Below, piece by piece: positions 44,374 to 52,541 of a DNA stretch of 64,000 bases. The stretch is taken from contig CP076040.1 of NCBI GenBank assembly GCA_014529675.2, positions 1,054,001-1,118,000 on the forward strand, written 5' to 3'. The position numbers and the translations under genes are program-made. Source of the stretch: Opitutia bacterium ISCC 52 (GTDB taxonomy: Bacteria; Verrucomicrobiota; Verrucomicrobiia; Opitutales; UBA2995). The notes beneath the pieces were generated by a model. The model was not told where the DNA came from and ran no database searches. It worked only from the letters and a program-made list of their open reading frames with translations. Position 1 is the first letter of the stretch. Each line of letters opens with the position of its first letter.

Positions 44374-45927
44374 ATGTCAACGACTGCAATAGCACCCGAT
44401 ACCGTTCAAGCATTCACCGCCGATGATTTCTCGGCACCCGAAAAATTTACCAGCTTCTGCCATAATGGTGGACGGCCTTTAGGCGGCATCATTGGAGGGA
44501 AGCAAGTCGCAGGTGACATGAACGCGGTGATCGATGCGATCAACCCCGGAACTAAGGAAGTGCTGGCCCGTGTTTCTGAGATGGGCTACGACGATGTGAA
44601 TGCGGCTGTTGAGGCTGGTTATAAAGCTTATCATGGGGGATGGAAAAATACCTCCGTTGAAGAGCGCGCGGCGTTGATCATGAAGATGGTGGAGCTTTTT
44701 GAGCGCGATCTCGATGTGTTCCTGGCCTGTGAAATTCTTAATGGAGGAAAGGTATCTGAATTAGCGGAAGGTGATATGGGAGCGGTTCGCGGTTGTGCCG
44801 AGTATTTTGCCAAGATTTCGAGTACTGCCCAGTTTGGTGACAGTCCAATGATTCATCCGGATCCGGGTGTGACTGCTTATACGCATGTTGAACCTTGGGG
44901 AGTAGTTGCTGGAATCATCCCTTGGAATTACCCGGTGGTATTAACGGCCTGGTTTATGTTTCCAGCGCTCATGGCGGGAAACTGTATATTAATAAAGCCA
45001 AGTGAAGAAACACCTTTGAGTGCTCTCTACTTTGGTAAGTTGGCAGAAGAAGCAGGATTCCCTCCTGGGGTGATCAATGTGCTCCCTGGCCGCGGAGAAT
45101 TGTCCGGTAAGTTTATCTCCGAGCATCCTGGTGTTCGCTATATTGCCTTCACTGGATCACCCGGAGTAGGTCAGAGTATTCTGCAAGCAGCCGACAAGCA
45201 TGGCACGCGTGTGAAGCGCGAAATGGGAGGCAACGGTTCCGCCATTGTATGTGCCGATGCAGATCCTGAATTGGTTGCGCGTATGATTGGCAAACGAGTC
45301 AATCAGCACTACGGTCAGACCTGCTGCACCATTCACCGTGTATTTGCAGAAAAATCCATTTTTGATGACTTCCTCGGCGCCTCCGAAGCTTTCTTCAACG
45401 AACTAAAGATTGGTAATCAGGCGGAGAAAGGGACTCAGTTAGGCCCCGTAGTGAATTCCCGCCAGCCACAGCGGATCCTTAAGGGAATCCAATCGGCTAT
45501 TCACAAGGGAGCCGAGGCGATTCTGCCTGGAGGTCACGCATCCGTGGAAGGGCACGATGGCTTCTATTTGAAACCGTCCCTGTTAAGCTCTCCTAGCGGA
45601 TCTGATTGCAACCCCATCGAGATCTTCCATACCTTTGTGAATGTTCAACCGGTTGATTCGGTCGAGGAAGCGGTTCAGTATGCGAACAATACCCATTATG
45701 GTTTGGGATCCAGTGTCTGGACGAAGGATCTCGAGCTTGGACAACGCATTGCCAAACAATTCCGGGACGGATCGGGTCAGGTCAATTGCCACAATAGTGG
45801 TGCCTACGGTATTCCTTACGGCGGACAAGGTATCTCCGGAGGACCTGGTGGTGGTGTGAACTGCGAAGATACTCTTCGCGATTACCAGCAAGTTAAGGCG
45901 ATCTTCGTTGAGGATTATCCGGGGTAG
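44374..45927 (+). CDS. NAD(P)-dependent aldehyde dehydrogenase
   Basis: 517 aa. IIPWNYPVVLTAWFMFPALM has the catalytic Asn185, GPRE-type cofactor contacts are in IKPSEETPLSA, FTGSPGVGQ is the NAD(P) loop, Glu283 lies in REMGGNGSA, and the catalytic Cys is 317 or 318 in YGQTCCTIHRVF. The EMGGNGS block is a variant of the usual ELGGKSP. An AGGAGG-like ribosome site (CAGGAGGACC) lies 10 bp before the start. The family oxidises aldehydes to acids. Its position after the sugar-acid dehydratase suggests a 2-oxoglutarate-semialdehyde or lactaldehyde-type substrate, by inference. The stop TAG is itself part of the GTAG head of a REP unit. Confidence 0.9.
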   Translation: MSTTAIAPDTVQAFTADDFSAPEKFTSFCHNGGRPLGGIIGGKQVAGDMNAVIDAINPGTKEVLARVSEMGYDDVNAAVEAGYKAYHGGWKNTSVEERAALIMKMVELFERDLDVFLACEILNGGKVSELAEGDMGAVRGCAEYFAKISSTAQFGDSPMIHPDPGVTAYTHVEPWGVVAGIIPWNYPVVLTAWFMFPALMAGNCILIKPSEETPLSALYFGKLAEEAGFPPGVINVLPGRGELSGKFISEHPGVRYIAFTGSPGVGQSILQAADKHGTRVKREMGGNGSAIVCADADPELVARMIGKRVNQHYGQTCCTIHRVFAEKSIFDDFLGASEAFFNELKIGNQAEKGTQLGPVVNSRQPQRILKGIQSAIHKGAEAILPGGHASVEGHDGFYLKPSLLSSPSGSDCNPIEIFHTFVNVQPVDSVEEAVQYANNTHYGLGSSVWTKDLELGQRIAKQFRDGSGQVNCHNSGAYGIPYGGQGISGGPGGGVNCEDTLRDYQQVKAIFVEDYPG

Positions 45928-46092
45928 GGCCAGCGGAGCTGGAATCTTTCTTCTCCTCGTCCTCTTACTCTGACCACGGTCCGCTCGGCGATCGGACCCT
46001 ACCTTCTGAGCTTCCTACTTTTCAGTGAGGGTAGGGCGCGATCGCCGAGCGCGCAGAATTCAGAAGAACAGGTAGCTGCGTTTGCGCAACGC
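45924..46092. repeat. Cluster of GTAG-headed hairpins (family D and relatives)
   Basis: Four units. 45924-45942: GTAG, GG, then CCAGC-GGA-GCTGG. 45978-46002, minus strand: GTAGG, then GTCCG-ATCGCCGAG-CGGAC. 46031-46054, plus strand: GTAGG, then GCGCG-ATCGCCGAG-CGCGC. 46072-46092: GTAG, CT, then GCGTT-TGCGC-AACGC. The second and third share the same 9-base loop and differ only by paired changes in the stem. TCCTCGTCCTCTTACTC (45954-45970) also lies here. The cluster fills the convergent gap between the aldehyde dehydrogenase and the flavin monooxygenase. Confidence 0.75.
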
Positions 46093-46116
46093 CGACGAGA
46101 AAGTAAGAAGAAGTGG

Positions 46117-47724
46117 TTAGCTCAACTCAAACCCCTTGTACCCATTTTTAACTACGTCTTCGCATTTCTTGACGTAATCAGGATATCCAAGGAAGGGTAA
46201 GAACACCTTGGGTTTTCCGGGAATGTTCTCGCCATTGTAATAAGATCCGCAGGTTCTAAATAAGGTTTTGTGTGCCAGGAGTGTGACTAATTTCGCCCAG
46301 GAGTTCTCTGCTTGGGTCGTTGCCTCAATCGTTGTGTGTTGATGAGACCTCAGGTGATCAATCGCTTCAGCAATCCACTCTACATGTTGCTCAATAGCGG
46401 GAATCATATTGGAGAGTACCGATGGACTTCCTGGACCTGTAATCATAAATAGGTTTGGAAAACCTTCGGTCATGAGTCCGAGGTAGGCTTTCGCTCCCTC
46501 TGCCCACTTGTCATTTAAGGAAAGACCCTCTCGTCCTCGAATATCCACGCGCGCGAGCGCCCCTGTGATCGCATCAAAGCCTAGAGCGAACACCAATGCA
46601 TCGACTTCGTATGCCTGCCCGTTTGTAGTTAACCCTGAGGGTGTGATCTTCTCAATGGGTGGTTGGCTGATATCCACCAGCTCCACATTTTCACGATTAT
46701 ACGTTTTGAAATAATCGGTATCGACACAGAGCCGTCTGCAGAAAGCGGTGTAGTCTGGCGTAAGAAGTTTCGCGGTTTCCGGATCGTCGACCATTGCCTG
46801 AATCTTTTTCCGCATAAACTGAGCGGCTGATTCGTTAGCATCCTCATTTCGCATGAGGTCTGCGAATACTGCTCCAAAACCTAAACCTCCGCGCGCCCAA
46901 GCTGCTTCGTAGGCTGCTTCCCGTTCTTCATCACTGATTGCAAGGGCCGACGTTTCAGGAGAAGGAACTCTCGTTCCAAACGTTTTCTGACTGTTTTCTT
47001 TTCGGAACGTATCGTAGTCCGCTTTGATCGCAGCGACCTGTTCGGGGTCCAATGGCTGGTTATGCGCTGGGACCGTATAGGTGGGGCGCCGTTGAAATAC
47101 GTAAACCTGCTCTGCTTGCTTGGCAATTTCTGGAATGCTTTGGATGCCCGAGGATCCCGTTCCGATAACCCCTACTTTTTGGTCTGTAAAATCGACGCCT
47201 TCTTTGGGCCATTCAGCTGTCAGGTAAGACTCTCCTTGAAAGGAATCGAGCCCGTCAAACTTCGGCTGGTTCGTTACCGATAAGCAGCCGGTAGCCATGA
47301 CAAAATATTGGGCCGTGTGGGAATCACCTGGGTCGGTTTGAATCTGCCAGTGGTTGGAGGATTCGTCGTAGTGAGCAGCAGAAACCCGCGTGCCGAACTG
47401 AATGTCCTTTCTCAGGTCGAAGCGATCAGCCACGTGGCTGATGTAGGAAAGGATTTCCGGTTGAGTAGCGTAACGCTCAGTCCACTCCCAGTCTTGTTGA
47501 AGATCTTTATCAAACTGGTAGGAATACTCCATACTCTGGATGTCGCAGCGGGCACCAGGATAACAATTCCAATACCAGGTGCCTCCTACCTCATCTGCAG
47601 CCTCGATTACCAAGCAATTCAACCCCATGTTTCGAAGTCGATGAAGCATATAGAGTCCCGCGAAACCAGCGCCGACAATGATGGCGTCGAAGTTGTTTTT
47701 TGAAGATGGACTTGTTTGGGTCAT
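46117..47724 (-). CDS. Flavin-containing monooxygenase, Baeyer-Villiger type with an altered fingerprint
   Basis: About 535 aa from the ATG at 47724; an extension to 47769 would run into a REP unit. The first Rossmann motif is VGAGFAGLYMLHRL, with EAADEVGGTWYWNCYPGARCDIQS as in cyclohexanone monooxygenases. The second (NADPH) motif is GVIGTGSSGIQSIPEIA. Between them the Baeyer-Villiger fingerprint FxGxxxHxxxW appears as FQGESYLTAEW, with Leu in place of His. The C-terminus has MITGPGSPSVLSNM, also typical. The fold is therefore clearly of this class, but the reaction (ester formation or another oxygenation) is uncertain. An SRPBCC gene lies upstream on the same strand beyond a REP pair. Confidence 0.85.
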   Translation of the reverse strand: MTQTSPSSKNNFDAIIVGAGFAGLYMLHRLRNMGLNCLVIEAADEVGGTWYWNCYPGARCDIQSMEYSYQFDKDLQQDWEWTERYATQPEILSYISHVADRFDLRKDIQFGTRVSAAHYDESSNHWQIQTDPGDSHTAQYFVMATGCLSVTNQPKFDGLDSFQGESYLTAEWPKEGVDFTDQKVGVIGTGSSGIQSIPEIAKQAEQVYVFQRRPTYTVPAHNQPLDPEQVAAIKADYDTFRKENSQKTFGTRVPSPETSALAISDEEREAAYEAAWARGGLGFGAVFADLMRNEDANESAAQFMRKKIQAMVDDPETAKLLTPDYTAFCRRLCVDTDYFKTYNRENVELVDISQPPIEKITPSGLTTNGQAYEVDALVFALGFDAITGALARVDIRGREGLSLNDKWAEGAKAYLGLMTEGFPNLFMITGPGSPSVLSNMIPAIEQHVEWIAEAIDHLRSHQHTTIEATTQAENSWAKLVTLLAHKTLFRTCGSYYNGENIPGKPKVFLPFLGYPDYVKKCEDVVKNGYKGFELS

Positions 47725-47754
47725 GGATGCTGGCTCATTTTCCTGAGGTTCTGT

Positions 47755-47820
47755 TCGGCAGCAAGCCACCTCCTACACCTGACTATTCGATACAAAATGT
47801 AGGAGGTGGCTTGCCACCGA
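47755..47820. repeat. REP pair, family B, inverted
   Basis: The right unit (47799-47820) reads GTAGGA, then GGTGGC-TT-GCCACC-GA. The left unit (47755-47776) is the inverted copy with one change (GGCAGC in place of GGTGGC on one arm). Heads face inward across a 22-base centre. It lies between two tandem minus-strand genes, upstream of the monooxygenase start and 36 bp downstream of the SRPBCC stop. Confidence 0.8.
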
Positions 47821-47855
47821 ATGGGAGTTTAAAGAAAATTGTTTCGCATTTCGGA

Positions 47856-48302
47856 TCAGTCGCTCCTCCTACCTTCAATCAGTTCCTTTGCCGCGTCGAG
47901 TCCAACTTGGTAAAAGTTGTTCACCGCATCTTCCCCGCCACCTTCTTCTTCACTTTCCCAAACCGAGTGGTAAAGAACGACCGTACTCTTACCACCGTTT
48001 GTGGGCGTGCAGCGAATAGTAGCTCGGTAACCAATCGAGTCGAACATCCCTCCGCGATACTCGTAAACATAGTGCAGGTCTTCTGGATCGAGTGAGCTGT
48101 GAACCAAGTCTTCGATGTTATCAATCTCCGAGCCAACGATGCGATTCTTCCTTCGCAGGACGCCGTCCTCATTCGCGATGGATCCTTCTGGTGGATCTTC
48201 ACAAAGTGGATGCCAATCGGAGAGGGTGTAAAATCCAACTACGACTTTGAATACTTCTAACGGGGGAGCGTAGATGACTACGTGTTGGGAGGCTGAATAC
48301 AT
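47856..48302 (-). CDS. SRPBCC (START-like) family protein
   Basis: 148 aa. The pattern SASQHVVIYAPPLEVFKVVVGFYTLSDWHPLC is the usual opening of polyketide-cyclase/START-like ligand-binding proteins, followed by strands ending VHSSLDPEDLHYVYEYRGG and a final long helix (AVNNFYQVGLDAAKELIEG). There is no signal peptide. These proteins bind or cyclise hydrophobic ligands. The gene sits upstream of the monooxygenase on the same strand, so a shared substrate is possible, but a REP pair lies between them. No catalytic residues can be assigned. Confidence 0.75.
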   Translation of the reverse strand: MYSASQHVVIYAPPLEVFKVVVGFYTLSDWHPLCEDPPEGSIANEDGVLRRKNRIVGSEIDNIEDLVHSSLDPEDLHYVYEYRGGMFDSIGYRATIRCTPTNGGKSTVVLYHSVWESEEEGGGEDAVNNFYQVGLDAAKELIEGRRSD

Positions 48303-48453
48303 AAAATGGTGACTGGGTTGCGTCTTTTTATTTTATAATTCACGATCCTCAGGGTTGAATAAAAGCCAAATACCCACTTTGCTTTACCCTTTTTAACGGA
48401 CCATTCTTCATCTCGCCTGTGTTATCTCCAATTATAAATTATCATTTCCTCCC

Positions 48454-49476
48454 ATGCAGCGACTGATTGTTTGTTGCGATGGTAGTTGGCGGGATCTGAA
48501 TTCCGTTTACCCTTCGAATGTCATCAAGATGGCGCAAGCGATCACTGAAAAGGACGAGGATGGAATTCGGCAATCGGTCTTTTATGGTGAAGGGCTGGGC
48601 TCCAACACCAAGAGCCGTATCCGGGGAATCCTGGGCTTAGGTTTAGATCAGCATATTTTGGAGGCCTACAAGTTTCTTGCGCTCAACTATCATCCGGGGG
48701 ACGAAATTTACCTCTTTGGCTTTAGTCGCGGAGCTTATACTGCGCGGAGTATTGCCGGATTGATTTATTGCAGCGGTCTAGTGGATCGTCCTTACATGCG
48801 CAACATTCCCGAAGCTTTCGAACTCTATCGGGATCCGGATACCACGCCGAGTTCTTCCAAAGCGAAGACCTTTCGTAAAAAGCATGGTGAACGCGCACCG
48901 GTGGAAGTGTTAGGCTGTTGGGATACGGTGGGCGCGCTGGGCATCCCCTTTCAGATTCCCGGTACGGAAATGGACGATGAGTTCAACCAGCGCTTTGCTT
49001 TTCATGACACCTGCGTAAACCCCATGGTGAAGTTCGCCTTTCATGCCAAGGCTATTGATGAACTTCGCTCGGTTTTTGAAGTCACACCGATGCAAGCCTG
49101 TAAAGGATCAGGACAAGTGGTTGAAGAAATGTGGTTTCCCGGGGATCATAGTTGTATAGGGGGAGGGAAGTTTCCTAAGGCACCGCTTTCGAATCGCTGC
49201 TTGCTTTGGATGTTTGAACGCATGGAGGCCCACGGAGTGAAGCTGCTAACCGATCTTTCTCGAATAGAAGACGGTGTCGCCTGTGACCATGCCATCGATT
49301 TTGATAATCAGATCAAAGGCATGTATAAACTGACTGGAGCTAAACTCCGATCCATAACCGGAAGCTTTGATCAATTAGACATAAGCGTAAATCGTCGTTG
49401 GCGAGACCGTCCTGACTACCGGCCCAAGAATTTGAGTCGCCGTTTCAGGAGTAAGCTGGAAGACTGGAGTGAATAG
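48454..49476 (+). CDS. DUF2235 alpha/beta hydrolase (T6SS-phospholipase-like fold)
   Basis: 340 aa, no signal peptide. RLIVCCDGSWRDLNS opens the DUF2235 domain. IYLFGFSRGAYTARSIAG places Ser91 in a GFSRG nucleophile elbow, and WFPGDHSCIGGG with its Asp and His is the usual distal block. DUF2235 proteins include Tle1 phospholipase effectors of type VI secretion, but many stand-alone bacterial members have no secretion link, and no T6SS gene is present here. A secreted hydrolase-like gene follows 5 bp downstream on the same strand, probably in one operon. Confidence 0.85.
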   Translation: MQRLIVCCDGSWRDLNSVYPSNVIKMAQAITEKDEDGIRQSVFYGEGLGSNTKSRIRGILGLGLDQHILEAYKFLALNYHPGDEIYLFGFSRGAYTARSIAGLIYCSGLVDRPYMRNIPEAFELYRDPDTTPSSSKAKTFRKKHGERAPVEVLGCWDTVGALGIPFQIPGTEMDDEFNQRFAFHDTCVNPMVKFAFHAKAIDELRSVFEVTPMQACKGSGQVVEEMWFPGDHSCIGGGKFPKAPLSNRCLLWMFERMEAHGVKLLTDLSRIEDGVACDHAIDFDNQIKGMYKLTGAKLRSITGSFDQLDISVNRRWRDRPDYRPKNLSRRFRSKLEDWSE

Positions 49477-49481
49477 TCGTT

Positions 49482-50933
49482 ATGAAATATCTTAGCTCTT
49501 TTGCCTTATTTCTTTCTATCCCCCTCTTATGCCTCGGGCACTCCGAGATCTGTTCCATCTATATGGAGGAGATGCTTGATGAAAGTACCCTCGATGTGAA
49601 GGTGATAGACGATTGGCACCGAGTGGGAGGTGCTGTGCCGACTCGGCAAAAGTACATGAGCATTAATGTCGGAGAACTATGGCCCGGGCAGCAGTACCGC
49701 GTGCCGGTGCGTTTGATAGTGCCAGCCGATCGTAAGGCTACAGGCTTTCATTTAACCGGTGGTAATAACCTGAAAAGGATTCAGCAAGATACAGAGATTC
49801 GTGGGGTAGCGATTGAGTTGATTCGTGGTGGCGTGGGTCTTGTTCAAACCATTGTCCAGAATCCCAATACCTGGGGACAGGGGCCTTTGGGCGATGAAAT
49901 GAAAAAACGGTTTATCGAAACCCTGAATACACGCTACTCGATTCAGTTTTGGGGCTGGCCCGCGGGACTCTGTCGGGCGATCACGGCTGCTTATGCGGAA
50001 ACAAATTATTTTGAAGTCGGTAAAATCGCTGTGTCGGGTGGGTCCAAAAATGGTGCCTCGCCTTCTGTGTCCATAATTCATGACCGTCGAATAACGGCTC
50101 AGCATGCGAATGTTTCACCGCTGTGGGACTCTCCGCTGAGGATGGGGGATAAGGAAGCCTGGGAAGCATTGAATATTGAGGATCAGGAGTATGCGCATCG
50201 CAAAGGGCTAGACGAAGACCTCGTAACGAAGATAACCCGGCATTTTTTTCGTGGGGGATACTTTGGTCCGGATTACAATCCCGATGCAATGAATGCCGGA
50301 CATAGCTGGGAGCAGTTGGAAGAGTTGGCCGAGCGAATGGCTGATCACGTTTTTATTTCCCGGAATCTCGATGAGCTAAGGGCTAGGGGAGTGGACCTTT
50401 ATTATCATCCCGGAACGCATGATTATGTATGCTTCGATGTCGCTTGGGGTGGTATCCACCATCCCGATATCCCTGTATATTTTGCTGCGAACACAGGCCA
50501 CGGTAAGAAAAAGCGTCACCCCAAAAACGCCAGAGATGAAAGCAATCAGGCGGCTTTCTTGCTCAGTCATTTCTTTGACGATGTGGATGAGCTCCTGGAA
50601 TCACCCCGGATTCAAACACGTTTAGAAGATGGAGAGTTGTCTGTCACTGTTACCTTTCCTGAAGGCTCGGTTGCTGAATCTGGAGAAATCTGGTGGATGA
50701 ATAATCGAGGGTCTGATGGGAGTGGCGCCTACCTCGCTGAACTCATTCCGGATGAAAATTGGCGTAAGATGAAAGAATCCAATACTGGATCAACCTGGCA
50801 GGTGAAAGTTCCTGTATCTGCAGACGCCTTGCACATAGATGTGTTCACCAATCATCGAAAGACGATCCGGTATAATGGGCGTGATTATCCGACCTACATT
50901 TCAAGTCCCTACACGCGTGTTGTCTTTGATTAA
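49482..50933 (+). CDS. Secreted PqaA-like (PhoPQ-activated) alpha/beta hydrolase
   Basis: 483 aa with signal peptide SSFALFLSIPLLCLGH. The middle shows GFHLTGGNN (oxyanion-side strand), NTWGQGPLGDEMKKRF, and the nucleophile Ser188 in KIAVSGGSKNGASPS, followed by LYYHPGTHDYVC and FAANTGHGKKKRHP, where catalytic Asp and His may lie. The C-terminus is a beta-rich region (VTVTFPEGSVAESGEIWW). This resembles PhoPQ-activated pathogenicity-related proteins, whose substrate is unknown. It is encoded 5 bp after the DUF2235 gene and ends 3 bp before a REP unit. Confidence 0.65.
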   Translation: MKYLSSFALFLSIPLLCLGHSEICSIYMEEMLDESTLDVKVIDDWHRVGGAVPTRQKYMSINVGELWPGQQYRVPVRLIVPADRKATGFHLTGGNNLKRIQQDTEIRGVAIELIRGGVGLVQTIVQNPNTWGQGPLGDEMKKRFIETLNTRYSIQFWGWPAGLCRAITAAYAETNYFEVGKIAVSGGSKNGASPSVSIIHDRRITAQHANVSPLWDSPLRMGDKEAWEALNIEDQEYAHRKGLDEDLVTKITRHFFRGGYFGPDYNPDAMNAGHSWEQLEELAERMADHVFISRNLDELRARGVDLYYHPGTHDYVCFDVAWGGIHHPDIPVYFAANTGHGKKKRHPKNARDESNQAAFLLSHFFDDVDELLESPRIQTRLEDGELSVTVTFPEGSVAESGEIWWMNNRGSDGSGAYLAELIPDENWRKMKESNTGSTWQVKVPVSADALHIDVFTNHRKTIRYNGRDYPTYISSPYTRVVFD

Positions 50934-50936
50934 AGA

Positions 50937-51073
50937 GTAGCACAGGCTTCCTAGCCTGTGTTTTGAAACAACGACTTTCAATCGATCGTGAAAGACCGAT
51001 TTTTAGAGAAAACAACGTCTTTACGACTGAATCCCCATTCTTAAAGCCTACACAGGCAGGATGCCTGTGCTAC
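50937..51073. repeat. REP pair, family A (GTAG-CACAGGC...GCCTGTG), heads outward
   Basis: The left unit 50937-50960 is GTAG, then CACAGGC-TTCCTA-GCCTGTG. The right unit 51051-51073 is the inverse (CACAGGC-AGGAT-GCCTGTG-CTAC). The GTAG heads are on the outside, with 90 bp of unrelated sequence between. It fills the convergent gap between the PqaA-like gene and the sulfatase at 51112 and may act as a two-way transcription stop or mRNA end. Confidence 0.85.
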
Positions 51074-51111
51074 TCTAGAACTCCGTTATCTCCGGTTACT
51101 CCTGTTCAAGC

Positions 51112-52428
51112 CTACAATTCCCCCAACAACTTTTCCATCAAAGGATCCTTCGTACGTTTGCCCCAGTAGTGGAGTGCGAGGCTTAGCTCGGCAATGGTGG
51201 TCGTGTCTTTTGAGTCTGCCCATCGATTATCCGTTTCGTCAGGGTCAGTAGGAAGGTGATAGAGCTCTGGTTCTCGCACGGTAGATAGAATCAATTTCCA
51301 ATCGCCTTTAACAATACAGCGTTCCTCACCCTTTTCCAGGTCGGGCATGTTGGTGCTTCCGCTCTTATCAATGAAGGGGATGTTGACCATAACCAGAGAG
51401 GCGCGACCCTTGTCTGTCCGTCCAGAGATCTGATTGCCCAGGTTTACTCCGTCCAGACTCGGCCGTGCAACTAGCCCCATCAGGTTTGTCATGGTCTGAT
51501 AAAGGTCCACCGCACTGATGAGTGCTTCACTGACCTGACCTTCTTTAATGACTCCCGGAAAACGCATTAGCAAAGGTACCCGTGCAGAGATGTCGTAACA
51601 GAGACGCTTATCGTGGTCGTTCCAACGGTGCTCGAAATTGTGCCCATGCTCCGTGGTGAAAACTACCAGAGTGTTTTCTGTCAGTCCGTTGTCGTCTAAG
51701 GCCTGAAGTAGATCACCCGCCGCATCGTCGACCGCGGTGCACATGGCATAGTAGATTCGACGTCTTTCATCGTCCGGATAAATATCGGCATACATGTCCT
51801 CATAGGATTGAGGAACGGAGTAGGCCGGGTGGGGCGGATAGTAGGAAGCAAAGGCAACAAACGGCTGATCGGGATCCTTGGTCATGAAGTCAATCACATC
51901 GGGAGTGATCACTTCCGTCTGGTAAACCATTTCCCCTTCGACTTCGTAGTAGTGTTTTGAGCCGCGCCCATCCCCGGGGTAGGTGGGCATCTCGTCCCAG
52001 GCATCGCGGGCTGGGTCTCCCAGGTGCCATTTTCCGAAATAACCCGTACGGTACCCGTTCTCCCGGTACAAGTCAGGTAGTATGCGGACATCGGTATCCA
52101 GGTCCCAGGTGTTTTCGATCACACCATGATTGTGCGGATAGAGCCCCGACATGATCGCCCCACGATTGGGGGCACAAACCGGTTGCGCCGTGTAAGCTCG
52201 ATTGAAGCGAATCCCTTCCGTAGCAATACGGTCGAAATTGGGTGTCATCACCTCTGCTTCACCATAGACTCCCACACCATCGCGCCGATGCTGGTCTGTC
52301 AGGATAAACAAGAGGTTGGGCATTTTGTTTTCCTCTGCGTTCGTCTTTGGAATGATGCCAAATGCTAGGATAGAGACCAGCAGGACCAGGTGGTAGCTTA
52401 AGTGTGGTTTCCAGTGACCAATTCTCAT
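51112..52428 (-). CDS. Secreted sulfatase (family S1), CAPNR active site
   Basis: 438 aa. The signal segment (LVLLVSILAFGIIPKTNA) is followed by PNLLFILTDQHRRDG, in which the second metal Asp of other sulfatases is replaced by Gln-His as in many heparan/N-sulfatase-like S1 members. The formylglycine site is Cys85 in VCAPNRGAIMSG, which keeps the C-x-P-x-R core. GYFGKWHLG, FTTEHGHN and EPELYHLPTDPDETDN follow. It hydrolyses sulfate esters or sulfamates, substrate unknown. The NIPSNAP gene lies upstream on the same strand, beyond a REP pair. Confidence 0.9.
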   Translation of the reverse strand: MRIGHWKPHLSYHLVLLVSILAFGIIPKTNAEENKMPNLLFILTDQHRRDGVGVYGEAEVMTPNFDRIATEGIRFNRAYTAQPVCAPNRGAIMSGLYPHNHGVIENTWDLDTDVRILPDLYRENGYRTGYFGKWHLGDPARDAWDEMPTYPGDGRGSKHYYEVEGEMVYQTEVITPDVIDFMTKDPDQPFVAFASYYPPHPAYSVPQSYEDMYADIYPDDERRRIYYAMCTAVDDAAGDLLQALDDNGLTENTLVVFTTEHGHNFEHRWNDHDKRLCYDISARVPLLMRFPGVIKEGQVSEALISAVDLYQTMTNLMGLVARPSLDGVNLGNQISGRTDKGRASLVMVNIPFIDKSGSTNMPDLEKGEERCIVKGDWKLILSTVREPELYHLPTDPDETDNRWADSKDTTTIAELSLALHYWGKRTKDPLMEKLLGEL

Positions 52429-52462
52429 TTCTCAGATGGATCGAAAATCTGGGGTGTTCAAT

Positions 52463-52529
52463 TCGGCGGCAAGCCACCTCCTACACTTACGATTCCAATT
52501 ATGAACTGTAGGAGGTGGCTTGCCGCCGA
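52463..52529. repeat. REP pair, family B, inverted
   Basis: The right unit (52508-52529) reads GTAGGA, then GGTGGC-TT-GCCGCC-GA. The left unit (52463-52484) is its exact inverted copy. Heads face inward across 23 bases. It sits in the 113-bp gap between the sulfatase start and the NIPSNAP stop, both on the minus strand. Confidence 0.85.
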
Positions 52530-52541
52530 ATTTGACTGAGG

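Noticed and set aside
47700-48095. 131-aa plus-strand open frame
   Set aside because: Runs through a REP pair and antisense to the SRPBCC gene.
48454-49476. Type VI secretion effector locus
   Set aside because: The DUF2235 gene has no VgrG, Hcp, immunity or other T6SS neighbour; a stand-alone hydrolase is more likely.
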